From the NCBI GenBank assembly GCA_019217005.1, contig JAHBNG010000008.1:124001-188000 (forward strand): a DNA stretch of 64,000 nt, in the 5' to 3' direction. How positions within the stretch are numbered: the stretch's first letter is position 1; the number at the start of each line of letters is the position of its first letter. Under the pieces are notes generated by a model. The model saw nothing but the letters and a program-made list of their open reading frames with translations, was not told the DNA's origin and did no database searches. The position numbers and the translations under genes were made by a program. This DNA is from Chloroflexi bacterium TSY (GTDB lineage: Bacteria > Chloroflexota > Anaerolineae > Caldilineales > Caldilineaceae). Below are positions 36,875 through 45,675 of the stretch, in pieces.

Positions 36875-37693
36875 ATGGGTAAAGCAACGACCGAAACAAC
36901 AAATGAATCAAATCCAGCCAAACTGACGCAGAGCGTACGGCGCGCAACAAGTATTTTAAGCTGTTTCAATGACGAAACACCGGAGTTGCGCGTCATGGAT
37001 ATCAGCCAGCAGTTGAACCTGACGCCGAGCTTAGTTTCTCGGCTGCTGGCAACGCTAGAGTATGATGGTTATGTTGAGCAGGAGCCGACGACAGGGTTCT
37101 ATCGGCTTGGGCGGATGATCCTGACGCTTGCGGGCGTTGCATTAAACCACAATCAGCTCCGTAAAGTAGCCCTTGAGGATATGCAGGCAGCCTCTAACCA
37201 GATAGGGCTTGGTGTAAACTTGGCCGTATTGGAGGCTGATGCAATGTTCTATTTGGCCCATGTCGAGACTGCAGAAAACCCACGACCTTACACACTGATC
37301 GGACGCCACAACCCCCTCCATGCCACGGGTATGGGAAAGGTGCTGCTGGCGTTTCTGCCTGAAGCAGAGTTTACAACACTCATCAAGAATTTGCCACTCA
37401 CTGACTATACAGTAAATACCTGTGCGTCGGTAGAAGCACTAACGGAAGAACTGCAGCAGGTACGTAAGCAAGGATGGGCGTTAGAGCTAGAAGAGTTGGC
37501 GTTAGGGCGCGCTTGCGTTGCAGGGCCGTTGCGCGGTCCAATGGGTGATGTGACCGCTGCCCTGAGTTTCTCTGGTCCTCTCAGTCAATTCTCATGGAGG
37601 ACGCGTCAAGAAGAGCTTACCAGTAAAATTATCGAACTTTGTGATCGCATCTCAATGCGTCTGGGCTATATTACGGCCCCGAAAATCAGTTAA
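36875..37693 (+). CDS. IclR-family transcriptional regulator
   Basis: A 272-residue regulator. Residues 17-80 form the winged helix-turn-helix (SVRRATSILSCFNDETPELR, LTPSLVSRLLATLEYDGYVE, YRLGRMIL), and residues 95-265 the IclR effector domain (NLAVLEADAMFYLAHVET, GRHNPLHATGMGKVLLAFLP, GWALELEELALGRACVAGPL). The family usually represses or activates catabolic operons in response to a sugar acid or aromatic ligand. It is divergent from the sulfatase and precedes the ABC-transporter genes, so it probably controls both. An IS of 1.49 kb now separates it from the transporter. Confidence 0.92.
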   Translation: MGKATTETTNESNPAKLTQSVRRATSILSCFNDETPELRVMDISQQLNLTPSLVSRLLATLEYDGYVEQEPTTGFYRLGRMILTLAGVALNHNQLRKVALEDMQAASNQIGLGVNLAVLEADAMFYLAHVETAENPRPYTLIGRHNPLHATGMGKVLLAFLPEAEFTTLIKNLPLTDYTVNTCASVEALTEELQQVRKQGWALELEELALGRACVAGPLRGPMGDVTAALSFSGPLSQFSWRTRQEELTSKIIELCDRISMRLGYITAPKIS

Positions 37694-37762
37694 AGGCAAT
37701 CAAGGTTATGCCCCAAAGTTCAGTTAAGGAGATACCTATCCAAAGCCGTATAAAAAGGGAGT

Positions 37763-37830
37763 GTGTCCCAAAGTGTGTAAATGGAGCGGTTCCCTGACTG
37801 AGCGGTGTTCATTTACACACTTTGTGGTAC
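37763..37830. repeat. 68-bp palindrome with IS256-like ends
   Basis: GTGTCCCAAAGTGTGTAAATG pairs with CATTTACACACTTTG-TGGTAC (15 bp perfect). The ends resemble IS256-family termini and two similar elements at 57171 and 61245. It follows the IclR gene and abuts an IS insertion, and it could also end transcription. Confidence 0.6.
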
Positions 37831-37831
37831 G

Positions 37832-39316
37832 CTTTACTTTCTGGTAAAAGAAAAGAGATGAGGTGAGAAATGTGACAAAAAGCGGTTAGCGTTTCATCCT
37901 AAAGGTAGAGAACCCAAAAAGGAGGAAGGAATGCTAACCGCGCCAGAAATAACTATAGCAGTACTGATGAATGTATTGCAAGTAACGCCGGTGGGAACAA
38001 ACGTAAATGTAATGCGTCTGATGTGGGCGATGATGAATGGGTCGTTTCTGAAAAGTCGAGGAGCAATCCATAGTGGATTGAGTGAAAGCGGTTTGAAGAT
38101 GAGGAGATCCGAAGAAGCTGGTGGAGCTTTCGATATGGATCATGGGATATTGCAAGCCTGCTCTCATCGTGGCAAGAAGAAGTGGAGTGGAAAGGGAATG
38201 GGAGGCAAAAGTTAGAAGGATACCGAGTGAAAAGCATAGATATCACAGGGTTCTGGCGACCGAAGCGCAAGGAAAGTGAACCGACTCTATAACTCAACGG
38301 CTCGTCGGGCATTGCCCGCTCATCTTTAGTGATGATAAGCTCGGGGAGATAGGCGGGAAACGAGTGCCACTGCTCAAGGCAATCATGAGATGCGAGGTAG
38401 GCACAAAGGAAAGTGAGTTTCGGAAAAAGCTGCTGAAAGAGACGAAGAAATCACTGGAGTCAGACGAAGTGGCGGTGGTCGATGCCGGGTTTACAATCAG
38501 AGAAATGCTAGAAAGCGACGTCGACCGATTTGTCCTTCGGGAAGCGATTAACTGCACAGCGCGCCGCAATGAGTTACCCGAACGTAAGGAAAAAGGCAGA
38601 CCACCCGAATATGGTGATATTGTGCGTCCGCTCTCTCGATGCTATAGGGGAAAGCGACTCGAGGCCACAACTCCAGACTCGTTTGGTCAATTTGTCTATA
38701 GTGGTCGCCTGATTCGCTATCAAGCATGGCACAATCTCGTCCCCAGGACAACCAAGGTGGATACAGCCAACCGCACCTATTCGATTTACGTCTTTCAGGA
38801 TCCTGCTTATCACACACCTTTGGTTCTGGCGACCGTCATGGCTTTACAAGCTGAAACCATTTATCTTTTCTCTCTGGAGCGCCTGTTGAACATCCCCTTG
38901 GCTTCCAAGCAGATGATTGGCTTACATCGTCAATTTGTTCATGCCGATGAGGCTTGCTTCCTTACCTGAACTGGGGCTGCTTGCTGGCAATCTTCTTTCC
39001 CATTTAGCCGCTTCTCTTCCTCCCATACCGACTGGCTACTGGGATCGAGAGCCTCAAGCCACTCCCGGCAGGCTGCGCCGCGTTCTCTCGAGTGCTCTTT
39101 TTCCAACTCCCGACCAACTCGACCCTGACTTTCGGAAAAAGGCCTCGGTTTCACACCATTTCCCTAAAGGCGTTCTCGCTCATCGCCGCCTCAATGCCGC
39201 TGCTTAAACTAGCCGAGCACTATTTTTACATTTTATCCCGTTTTTTCAGGGTGGATTCTTTTTTCCGCCCCTTTCGGTTTGCCCTTTGTCACTCAAGCCT
39301 TTACCAGAAAGTAAAG
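37832..39316 (+). mobile_element. 1.49-kb IS (unassigned DDE family), copy 2
   Basis: A 1485-bp element with the same CTTTACTTTCTGG / CCAGAAAGTAAAG ends as copy 1, flanked by GTACG (37827-37831, 39317-39321). It stands 32 bp before the ATG of the sugar-binding protein gene, so that gene's native promoter is likely separated from it. Confidence 0.9.
37931..39207 (+). pseudogene. Transposase of the 1.49-kb IS, frameshifted (copy 2)
   Basis: Same protein as at 30230-31521 (MLTAPEITIAVLMNVLQVTP start; VAVVDAGFTIREMLESDVDR core; LAHRRLNAAA end), again in three pieces with breaks near 38090, 38270-38340 and 38890-38960. The breaks are not all at the positions seen in copy 1, so the two copies decayed at least partly independently and neither is autonomous. 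Confidence 0.82.
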
Positions 39317-39348
39317 GTACGCGCTCTATAAAAAAGGAGAAATGAACC

Positions 39349-40650
39349 ATGCGCAAATTACAATGGATGTTATCGATCCTCTTGGTCTCTGGGCTATTGC
39401 TCAGCGCCTGTGTGCCCGCGGCCCCCGCAGGCGGTGGCGAAGCACCTGCAGCAGATGAACCCGTTACGCTCACGTTTGTTTCGTGGATGGTGGAAGATCC
39501 AGCTTTTGGACCGTGGTGGAATGGGATTATCGAGGAATTTGAGAGTACCCATCCTGGCGTCACAATCGACTTTACACAGGTGGCTCGGGCCGAGTATGTG
39601 GATACCATGACAACCCTCTTTGTGGGTGGCGAAGCACCGGACATTGTCCATCTCGCCTCCTTCGAATATCCCCAATTTGCCGACGAGGGCTGGCTTGAAA
39701 ATTTGGATCCATGGTTCGAAAATTCCGATTTGGACCTAACGGGTTGGGCTGGCCAAGATAAGTGTATTTGGAACGGGCAAACCTATTGCATCATGCTGCT
39801 CTACTTTGGCTTCATGATGGCCTATAACGAATCCCTTTTTGAAGAAGCTGGCGTGGCTGTCCCCATGACATGGGAGGAATACCTTGACGCCGCACGGGCT
39901 CTAACTATCGACAAGGATGATGATGGCATCATCGACCAATTTGGCACCGGTCACCACACAACGAGCGGAAACCAATACTTGACCGAAATGCTGAACTACG
40001 TGGTCGATGCTGGGGCGTATTGGACCGACGAAGAAGGTATCGCGGCCATGAACACACCAGAGATGATCGAAGCGCTCTCACGCTGGAAGACTGTTTTGAC
40101 CGAAGGGTTGATTCCGATGGACATCAGTTCGGGAGATACGCGTCAACTGTTCAACGAAGGACGCATCGCCATGCGCTTAGATGGTCCGTGGCTCTATGGC
40201 GTCATGAAAAATGCCGAGCCGGAAATTTTTGAGAACTTCCGCATCGTGCGCCCGCCCTTTACGACACCTGTAGGTGGCAGCAGCAATGTATTGGGAATGC
40301 CCGCCGATCTGGACCAAGCCAAGAAGGAGTTGGTCTGGGACTTTATCGAGTTGACAGCGTCTGAAAAGTGGCAGAAAGAGTTTTCACTCACGGGCAATCC
40401 GGCCCCACGCCCAGGTGCCGTTGCCGAGACAATCTACGAAGACGTTCCCCACTTCGATTTGCTCATTCAAACCCAAACCGAAGCATCAGAAGCAGGTATT
40501 GACCGTCTCCCCAAAGGTTTGGAACCGGTCTTCAATGAATTCGCCAAGATTGTCATCGAGCAGATGCAGGCGATGGTTATCAACGATCTCGATCCCACAG
40601 AAGTTGCTGAAACATTGCAGCAGGCAACGCTGGAATTGCAGTCGCGTTAA
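39349..40650 (+). CDS. ABC-transporter sugar-binding lipoprotein
   Basis: A 433-residue lipoprotein with signal peptide and lipobox LLLSAC (Cys near residue 21). The mature domain is MalE/UgpB-like: VTLTFVSWMVEDPAFGPWWN, FESTHPGVTIDFTQVARAEY, WLENLDPWFENSDLDLTGWA, and the cluster IAMRLDGPWLYGVMKNAEPE. An AAGGAG ribosome binding site precedes the ATG by nine bases. It captures a carbohydrate outside the cell and delivers it to the permeases encoded just downstream. No ATPase gene is in the island, so a shared MsiK/MalK-type ATPase encoded elsewhere is expected. Confidence 0.92.
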   Translation: MRKLQWMLSILLVSGLLLSACVPAAPAGGGEAPAADEPVTLTFVSWMVEDPAFGPWWNGIIEEFESTHPGVTIDFTQVARAEYVDTMTTLFVGGEAPDIVHLASFEYPQFADEGWLENLDPWFENSDLDLTGWAGQDKCIWNGQTYCIMLLYFGFMMAYNESLFEEAGVAVPMTWEEYLDAARALTIDKDDDGIIDQFGTGHHTTSGNQYLTEMLNYVVDAGAYWTDEEGIAAMNTPEMIEALSRWKTVLTEGLIPMDISSGDTRQLFNEGRIAMRLDGPWLYGVMKNAEPEIFENFRIVRPPFTTPVGGSSNVLGMPADLDQAKKELVWDFIELTASEKWQKEFSLTGNPAPRPGAVAETIYEDVPHFDLLIQTQTEASEAGIDRLPKGLEPVFNEFAKIVIEQMQAMVINDLDPTEVAETLQQATLELQSR

Positions 40651-40796
40651 TCTCATTGCCGGTAGTGAGTACGACAGTGGTCGGTCTGTTGATATTTCAT
40701 GACTACGACCAAATACTGAACCCAAGTCATCGTTTACGAAGTGGCCGCAAAGCGACTTACTGACCACTGATCACTGGTTACCAATGGGCCTGTCAC

Positions 40797-41714
40797 ATGG
40801 ACAACAATCCATACCAAAACCGCTTCAACCTATGGAGCCCTAGCAATCGGCATCTTGTGGCCTATTTGTTGATGCTGCCAGCGATTTTGCTCACCTTAGT
40901 TGTCATCGCCTACCCGCTCCTTACGGCGGCGGATCTGAGCTTGCAAGTGATTAAAATCACGCAGATCGGCCGTGTGCGGTTGCCGTGGTCGTTGGACAAT
41001 TACCGTGAACTCTTTACATCAGCCGAGTTTTGGCGTTCATCTTGGATTACGCTGCGGTTGGTAACAATTGTTACGCTGGGTTGTTTCTTAATGGGATTGG
41101 GGACGGCACTACTTGTTAATAATCGATTTCGGGGGCGGTCGCTGGCGCGTATTCTCGTGGCGTTGCCTTGGGCTGTCCCCGCTGTATTGGCTGCAGTGAT
41201 CTGGTGGTGGATGTTTGACAGTTCGTTTGGCCTGATTAACTGGCTGCTCGTCAAGAGTGGCCTCATCAGTAGCCCAGTTGCTTGGTTTTCACAGCCTCTT
41301 ACTGCATTTACCGTTATCTGCGTGGTCATGATCTGGAAGGGCTACCCCTTTGTCTCAGTCATGGTCCTGGCTGGTTTACAGGCGATCTCCGAGGATCTAT
41401 ATGAGGCGGCGAGTATTGACGGAGCCAATAGCTGGGGCAAGCTGCGCTATATTACGCTGCCGAGTCTCCGTCCGATCTTGGGCGTGGCGTTGGTTCTTGT
41501 ACTCCTCTGGGTCTTTCGTGATTTTCCCATTATCTTCTTGTTGACGGGCGGCGGCCCGATTGGTTCGACGCGGACGTTGGCGATTATGACCTACGAGCAG
41601 GGCTTTGGCGTTTACAACATCGGCTATGCTGCTGCCATCGGCATGGTGACACTGATGATTAGCCTAATCACCAGCCTGTTTCTGATTCGGCGCGTCTCAT
41701 CTTCGGTCTATTAG
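40797..41714 (+). CDS. ABC-transporter sugar permease 1 (MalF/UgpA type)
   Basis: A 305-residue inner-membrane permease with six membrane helices. The EAA loop that contacts the ATPase is clear: LYEAASIDGANSWGKLRYIT (EAA---G pattern). The first helix LVAYLLMLPAILLTLVVIAY and the loop WSLDNYRELFTSAEFWRSSW are standard for carbohydrate-type permease subunit 1. It pairs with the permease starting at 41735, now interrupted, so the transporter encoded here is unlikely to work as it stands. Confidence 0.93.
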   Translation: MDNNPYQNRFNLWSPSNRHLVAYLLMLPAILLTLVVIAYPLLTAADLSLQVIKITQIGRVRLPWSLDNYRELFTSAEFWRSSWITLRLVTIVTLGCFLMGLGTALLVNNRFRGRSLARILVALPWAVPAVLAAVIWWWMFDSSFGLINWLLVKSGLISSPVAWFSQPLTAFTVICVVMIWKGYPFVSVMVLAGLQAISEDLYEAASIDGANSWGKLRYITLPSLRPILGVALVLVLLWVFRDFPIIFLLTGGGPIGSTRTLAIMTYEQGFGVYNIGYAAAIGMVTLMISLITSLFLIRRVSSSVY

Positions 41715-41852
41715 GAATCAATCCGCCACAGAATATGCAATCGTTCAATCGTCTGCTCCTCTACCTAGTCGTCATCATCACCTGCGCGCTGCTGATCTTC
41801 CCCATCTATTGGATGTTTAAGGCCAATCCAAAAAATAAAATATACGCGAGAA

Positions 41853-42170
41853 GGGGTGGTTCAGAATTAGGTTTACACTTTTGATATATAGACAAAAATC
41901 TATATGAGACCGTTTTCTGCCTGAGCATGGCTCAAATTAGAAAATATAAACATCTTTTCTCTTTGCAAAAATGGGGGTGGTTCATTTTAGCTGGATAGAT
42001 AGGTTTACACTTTTAGAAACAGAAAGAACGTTTATATTCTCTGATTTCGCCGGTTCTCAGAGAGAAAACGGTCTCATATAGATTTTTGTCTATATATCAA
42101 AAGTGTAAACCTAATTTTGAACCACCCCCAAAAATGTAAACCTAATTGTCCGCCTAAAATGAACCACCCC
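41853..42170. mobile_element. 155-bp MITE (family A), copy 2, itself interrupted
   Basis: Outer element flanked by CGCGAGAA on both sides (41845-41852, 42171-42178), inserted near the left end of the ISAzo13-type element. Removing the inner element and its 8-bp duplication leaves exactly 155 bp, nearly identical to the copies at 896 and 49849. Confidence 0.92.
41974..42128. mobile_element. 155-bp MITE (family A, divergent), nested in reverse
   Basis: Exactly 155 bp with GGGGTGGTTCA ends and a CAAAAATG duplication (41966-41973, 42129-42136). Read in reverse complement it aligns with the outer element over both arms, but the middle differs. The same family invaded one of its own members. Confidence 0.92.
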
Positions 42171-42210
42171 CGCGAGAAGGTGTTAAACTAGCTCTCCAAA
42201 AGGAGCAAAA

Positions 42211-43427
42211 ATGACAATCTCGCCAGAAATGGTTGAAGTCTTGAAAGAGACGAAGGCCATGTTAAGTGGATACGAAAGAAGGCACTTCATGGCCCAAACG
42301 GTCAAAACGATATGCGAAGGGAGTCCGACGAAAGCAGAACGAGAGTTGGGCTGGAATCGGGCGACGATAGCCAAAGCCCTGGAAGAACTAGAAGGCGGCT
42401 TCTGTTATGTCGACCAAAGCCACCGACGTGGTCGCAAAAGCCGAAGACCATATCCCCACTTTACTGGCCGATATGGTTGAAATCGCCGATCAATTCAGCC
42501 AGACCGATCCCACCTTTCGAACCCCCCAATTGTACACTCGACTAACCGCCGCCGAAATGCGTACCCAGCTCATCGAGCAGAAAGGATACACAGATGAGGA
42601 ATTGCCTGGCGAAGAGGCCATCCGCTTGAAGCTCAATGAGTTAGGCTATGGCTCAAACCGGGTCAAAAAAAGTCAACCAGTGAAAAAGATCCCAGAGACC
42701 GATGCGATCTTTGATAGAATTCATCAGATCAATCAAGAAGCGGATGCAGACGAGACGGTTCTGCGCCTCTCTTGGGATGCCAAAGCGACGATTTTACTTG
42801 ACCGTTTCTCGAGAGAAGGGATAAGTCGAGTGGTTGTCAAAGCGCTCGATCATGACTTTCAAGATAAGAAGACCGAGAAAGTCACTCCTTTTGGCATTTA
42901 CCTCCCTTCAACCAAGGAACTCTTTCTTTACTTGACTCAGTCGAAAGTGACGAGTGACTTTATTGTCGACTGCCTGATTGATTTTTTGGGAAAGCGTACG
43001 TGAACACTTTCCTCACGTCAAGACCCTCGTGATCAATCAGGACAATGGTCCCGAAAATCATACCCGTCGGACTCAGTTTATGTATCGTCTCACTCAGTTT
43101 GTTGAGCACTATCGTCTCTCTATTCAGCTCGCCTGCTACCCTCCTTATCACAGTAAATACAACCCCATCGAACGGGTTTGGGGCCATCTTGAAAAACACT
43201 GGAACGGTTCTCTTCTCGATTCTCTTGAGACCGTTCTCAATTTTGCCCGTTCTTTTCGCTTTAACCAACTACAACCCTTCGTTCACCTGAATTCCACTCT
43301 TTATGAGACCGGCGTCAAACTCACTCAGAAAGAGATGGACCGTTTGGCACAACGCTTCCAACGTTTACCTGGTTTAGAAAAATGGTTTGTCCTTATTCCC
43401 CCTCTCCATTCTCTCGTTCGCGTATAA
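42211..43427 (+). pseudogene. ISAzo13-family transposase, frameshifted (copy 2)
   Basis: Same protein as at 1948-3159. It shares the N-terminal AAAA frame break (RGRK then KAEDHIPTLL-type continuation in another frame) but lacks the two other lesions of copy 1. It has its own 1-base T insertion near 42987 in the LIDF-WESVREHFPHVK region. The C-terminus is intact here (GSLLDSLETVLNFARSFR, YETGVKLTQKEMDRLAQRFQ, LPGLEKWFVLIPPLHS). Confidence 0.88.
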
Positions 43428-44452
43428 TTATTTTTTTGGTTTAGCCTAATACCTCGCTGGCGCCAGTTTCGCAACTGCGCGCCTTCCCGCCACGCTTCTT
43501 CCAGCCGGATCCGGAATGGAGCGTTTATGCATTCCTCTTCACGGAAAAGCCCATGTTGCGCTGGTTAATTAACTCGACGTTGGCGGCATTGATCTCATCG
43601 TTCATCTCGCTCGTTGTCAGTATTTTGGCGGGCTATAGCCTCTCGCGCTTTGTTGTGCGGGGCAGCCAAACCATGGGCATCTTCATCTTGACCAGCCGTA
43701 TGTTGCCCTCGACTCTGATGGTGATTCCGCTCTTTGTGCTGATGCGCCAGCTTGATATTCTGGGTAGTCTGTGGTCGATCATTATTGCTCACACAACGTT
43801 TATTATTCCCTTTGCCACCTGGATGCTCAAGGGGTACTTCGATAGCATTCCCCACGACTTGGAGCAGGCCGCCATGATCGACGGCTGCAATCCGCTCAAC
43901 GCCCTCACGCGGGTTGTGCTGCCCATTTCGCTTCCCGGCATTGCCGCGACCACGCTCTATGGCTTCATCCTCTCGTGGAGTGATTTTCTCTATGCCCGTA
44001 CCTTTCTGGCCAGTGCGTCCGATGCCTGGACTGTTCCCATTGGGATTGCCTCTATGAAAGGAGAGTTTCTCATCGACTGGAATATAATCATGGCTGGTGC
44101 ACTGGTTGGCTCGTTGCCAATTATCATTATGTACTTCTTTTTGGAGCGTTTTTTGGTTGGGGGATTGTCGGCTGGGGCAGTTAAATAGGGAATCATAGCA
44201 AAAGCTGTCAACATGTTGGGCTATGCTCCGCAATATACCATTTTCACAATGATCAACGAGGCGGCTGCTGAACTTTAGGCGACGCAATGACAGCATTAGA
44301 TCCGCTTTGTGAAATCCATCGGCGCCACACGTGGGCAAATCTTACATGTCTACCTGACAGCGAATTTCTTCGCTCATGCAATCAATCGGCGACTTGGATC
44401 GTTTACAGAGTAGAATCTACTAGTCGATGTTCTTTATGGAATATTTTTAACC

Positions 44453-44923
44453 ATGCACAATGAACCAATGGAAGACCTGTTACATCGTGGATTCCGATAC
44501 GCACTATCGTTAACCCACAACCCAGAAGCTGCCCAAGACCTGCTGCAAGACGCTTGCCTGCGCATCAGCCGCCGGGGTGGTCCGTGGAGCATCCGCTATT
44601 TGATCACAACCATTCGTAATCGGCACATTGATATTCATCGCCGCTCTCAGAAGTTCGACTTCGCTCCATTGGACGATTTCGACCTGATTGGTGAGATTGA
44701 TGTAACCATGAGTTCATTCGACCCTGCACTTGAGAGAGCATTGGCGCAGCTCAACGACGATGAACGCGAGCTGCTCTATCTTTCCGTAATGGAAGGATAT
44801 TCGACTGGCGAAATTGCCAAGCTAACCAAGCGTCCACGTGGGACCATTTTAAGCATGTTGCATCGATCTAAAAAAAAGCTCCAAAAGCTATTGACGTTAA
44901 GCGCAGGTGCTAGGAGCCGTTGA
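44453..44923 (+). CDS. ECF-type RNA polymerase sigma factor
   Basis: A 156-residue sigma-70 family protein with region 2 (LLHRGFRYALSLTHNPEAAQ DLLQDACLR in two parts, then WSIRYLITTIRNRHIDIHRR) and region 4 (LNDDERELLYLSVMEGYSTG, EIAKLTKRPRGTILSMLHRS). It directs RNA polymerase to a small set of promoters, usually for envelope stress. The next gene, 100 bp downstream, encodes a single-pass membrane protein of the size expected for its anti-sigma partner, and the envelope/redox genes that follow are candidate targets. Confidence 0.88.
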   Translation: MHNEPMEDLLHRGFRYALSLTHNPEAAQDLLQDACLRISRRGGPWSIRYLITTIRNRHIDIHRRSQKFDFAPLDDFDLIGEIDVTMSSFDPALERALAQLNDDERELLYLSVMEGYSTGEIAKLTKRPRGTILSMLHRSKKKLQKLLTLSAGARSR

Positions 44924-45022
44924 TATTTGACAGCTCTCCTCAGAGAAATCATCGTTCGATTCGACCAACGTTCTGAGAGCGCAGGCTAAATGCTAGGATG
45001 CTGAGAACAAAAGCGAGCAAGT

Positions 45023-45646
45023 ATGATGAACGACAATCTGGACCCAATTGAAGAACGCCTGAAGCAGTACTACGAACGACAAACTTTGCCGTTAGATGTG
45101 TTGATGGAGCTCGAAGAGACAATCGAGCAGACCGAAGCCGTTCCAGATCCAAGATGGCGTTGGATAGCAGTACGCATGAAACCCATGACGCAAATTACGG
45201 CGGTGGCCGCAGCACTCTTACTCTGCATTGGCCTAGCCTACTTTTTTCTGGAGCGGCAAGCGAACAGCCACACTTTGGAATCTGTCGCGGCAGAGATTGC
45301 CCTGAACCACGCCAAGCAATTTGATTCTGAATTTTTCCCTTCCAGCATACCGAGCCTTGCCCACTCGATGGAACTGCTGGACTTTGCGCCCGTGTATCCA
45401 AGACGGATGCAGCTCGAACGATATCAGATTAACGGTGCTCGGTACTGCACCATCGATAGTTCGATCGCCGTGCAGATCCGGATGCAGAACGAAATGAAGC
45501 ACGATTACACCCTGTATGAGTTTCGCGGCCCCGATTGGTTGGTTATTAATGATGAAGAAGTGATATCAGTTGGGAACATCCAGGTAACGCTTTGGCAAGA
45601 GGGTGGCGTTACGATGGGGTTAGCCCAAAGAGTTAGTGAGTTTTAG
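45023..45646 (+). CDS. Single-pass membrane protein, probable anti-sigma factor
   Basis: A 207-residue protein with about 55 cytoplasmic residues (IEERLKQYYERQTLPLDVLM ELEETIEQTE in two parts), one membrane helix (TQITAVAAALLLCIGLAYFF) and an extracytoplasmic domain of about 130 residues. The cytoplasmic part has no zinc-binding HxxxCxxC motif, so it would be a non-ZAS type. The outer domain (FDSEFFPSSIPSLAHSMELL, YQINGARYCTIDSSIAVQIR) is unfamiliar. The anti-sigma role rests on position after an ECF sigma gene and on topology. Confidence 0.6.
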   Translation: MMNDNLDPIEERLKQYYERQTLPLDVLMELEETIEQTEAVPDPRWRWIAVRMKPMTQITAVAAALLLCIGLAYFFLERQANSHTLESVAAEIALNHAKQFDSEFFPSSIPSLAHSMELLDFAPVYPRRMQLERYQINGARYCTIDSSIAVQIRMQNEMKHDYTLYEFRGPDWLVINDEEVISVGNIQVTLWQEGGVTMGLAQRVSEF

Positions 45647-45675
45647 TTTAATTTCCACAAAGGACTATGATCTTT

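Larger units (their letters stand above)
41821..43446 (+). mobile_element. ISAzo13-type insertion sequence, copy 2, carrying two nested MITEs
   Basis: Ends GGCCAATCCAAAAAATAAAA and GGCTAAACCAAAAAAATAAT (read inward) with a TAA duplication (41818-41820, 43447-43449). After subtracting the nested MITE insertions the element is 1300 bp, matching copy 1 at 1929-3223. Confidence 0.92.
41735..44188 (+). pseudogene. ABC-transporter sugar permease 2 (MalG/UgpE type), split by an IS
   Basis: The N-terminus MQSFNRLLLYLVVIITCALL ... IYWMF is encoded up to 41820. An ISAzo13-type element follows, and the rest continues from 43447: TSLAPVSQLRAFPPRFFQPD ... MLRWLINSTLAALISSFISL ... with the EAA loop DLEQAAMIDGCNPLNALTRV. 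Removing the IS and one copy of TAA restores TATTGGATGTTTAATACCTCG in frame, so the split is exact and recent. Without repair the cell has only a 29-residue N-terminal piece and, possibly, a product starting internally at MLRWLIN (43553). Confidence 0.93.

Noticed and set aside
30121..39316. A true composite transposon
   Set aside because: The two IS copies have different direct repeats of their own (TTGA and GTACG) and no shared outer duplication, which fits two independent insertions better.
43595..44338. A 247-codon minus-strand frame
   Set aside because: It lies opposite the conserved permease domain with its EAA loop and is low-complexity and hydrophilic, as expected for a shadow.
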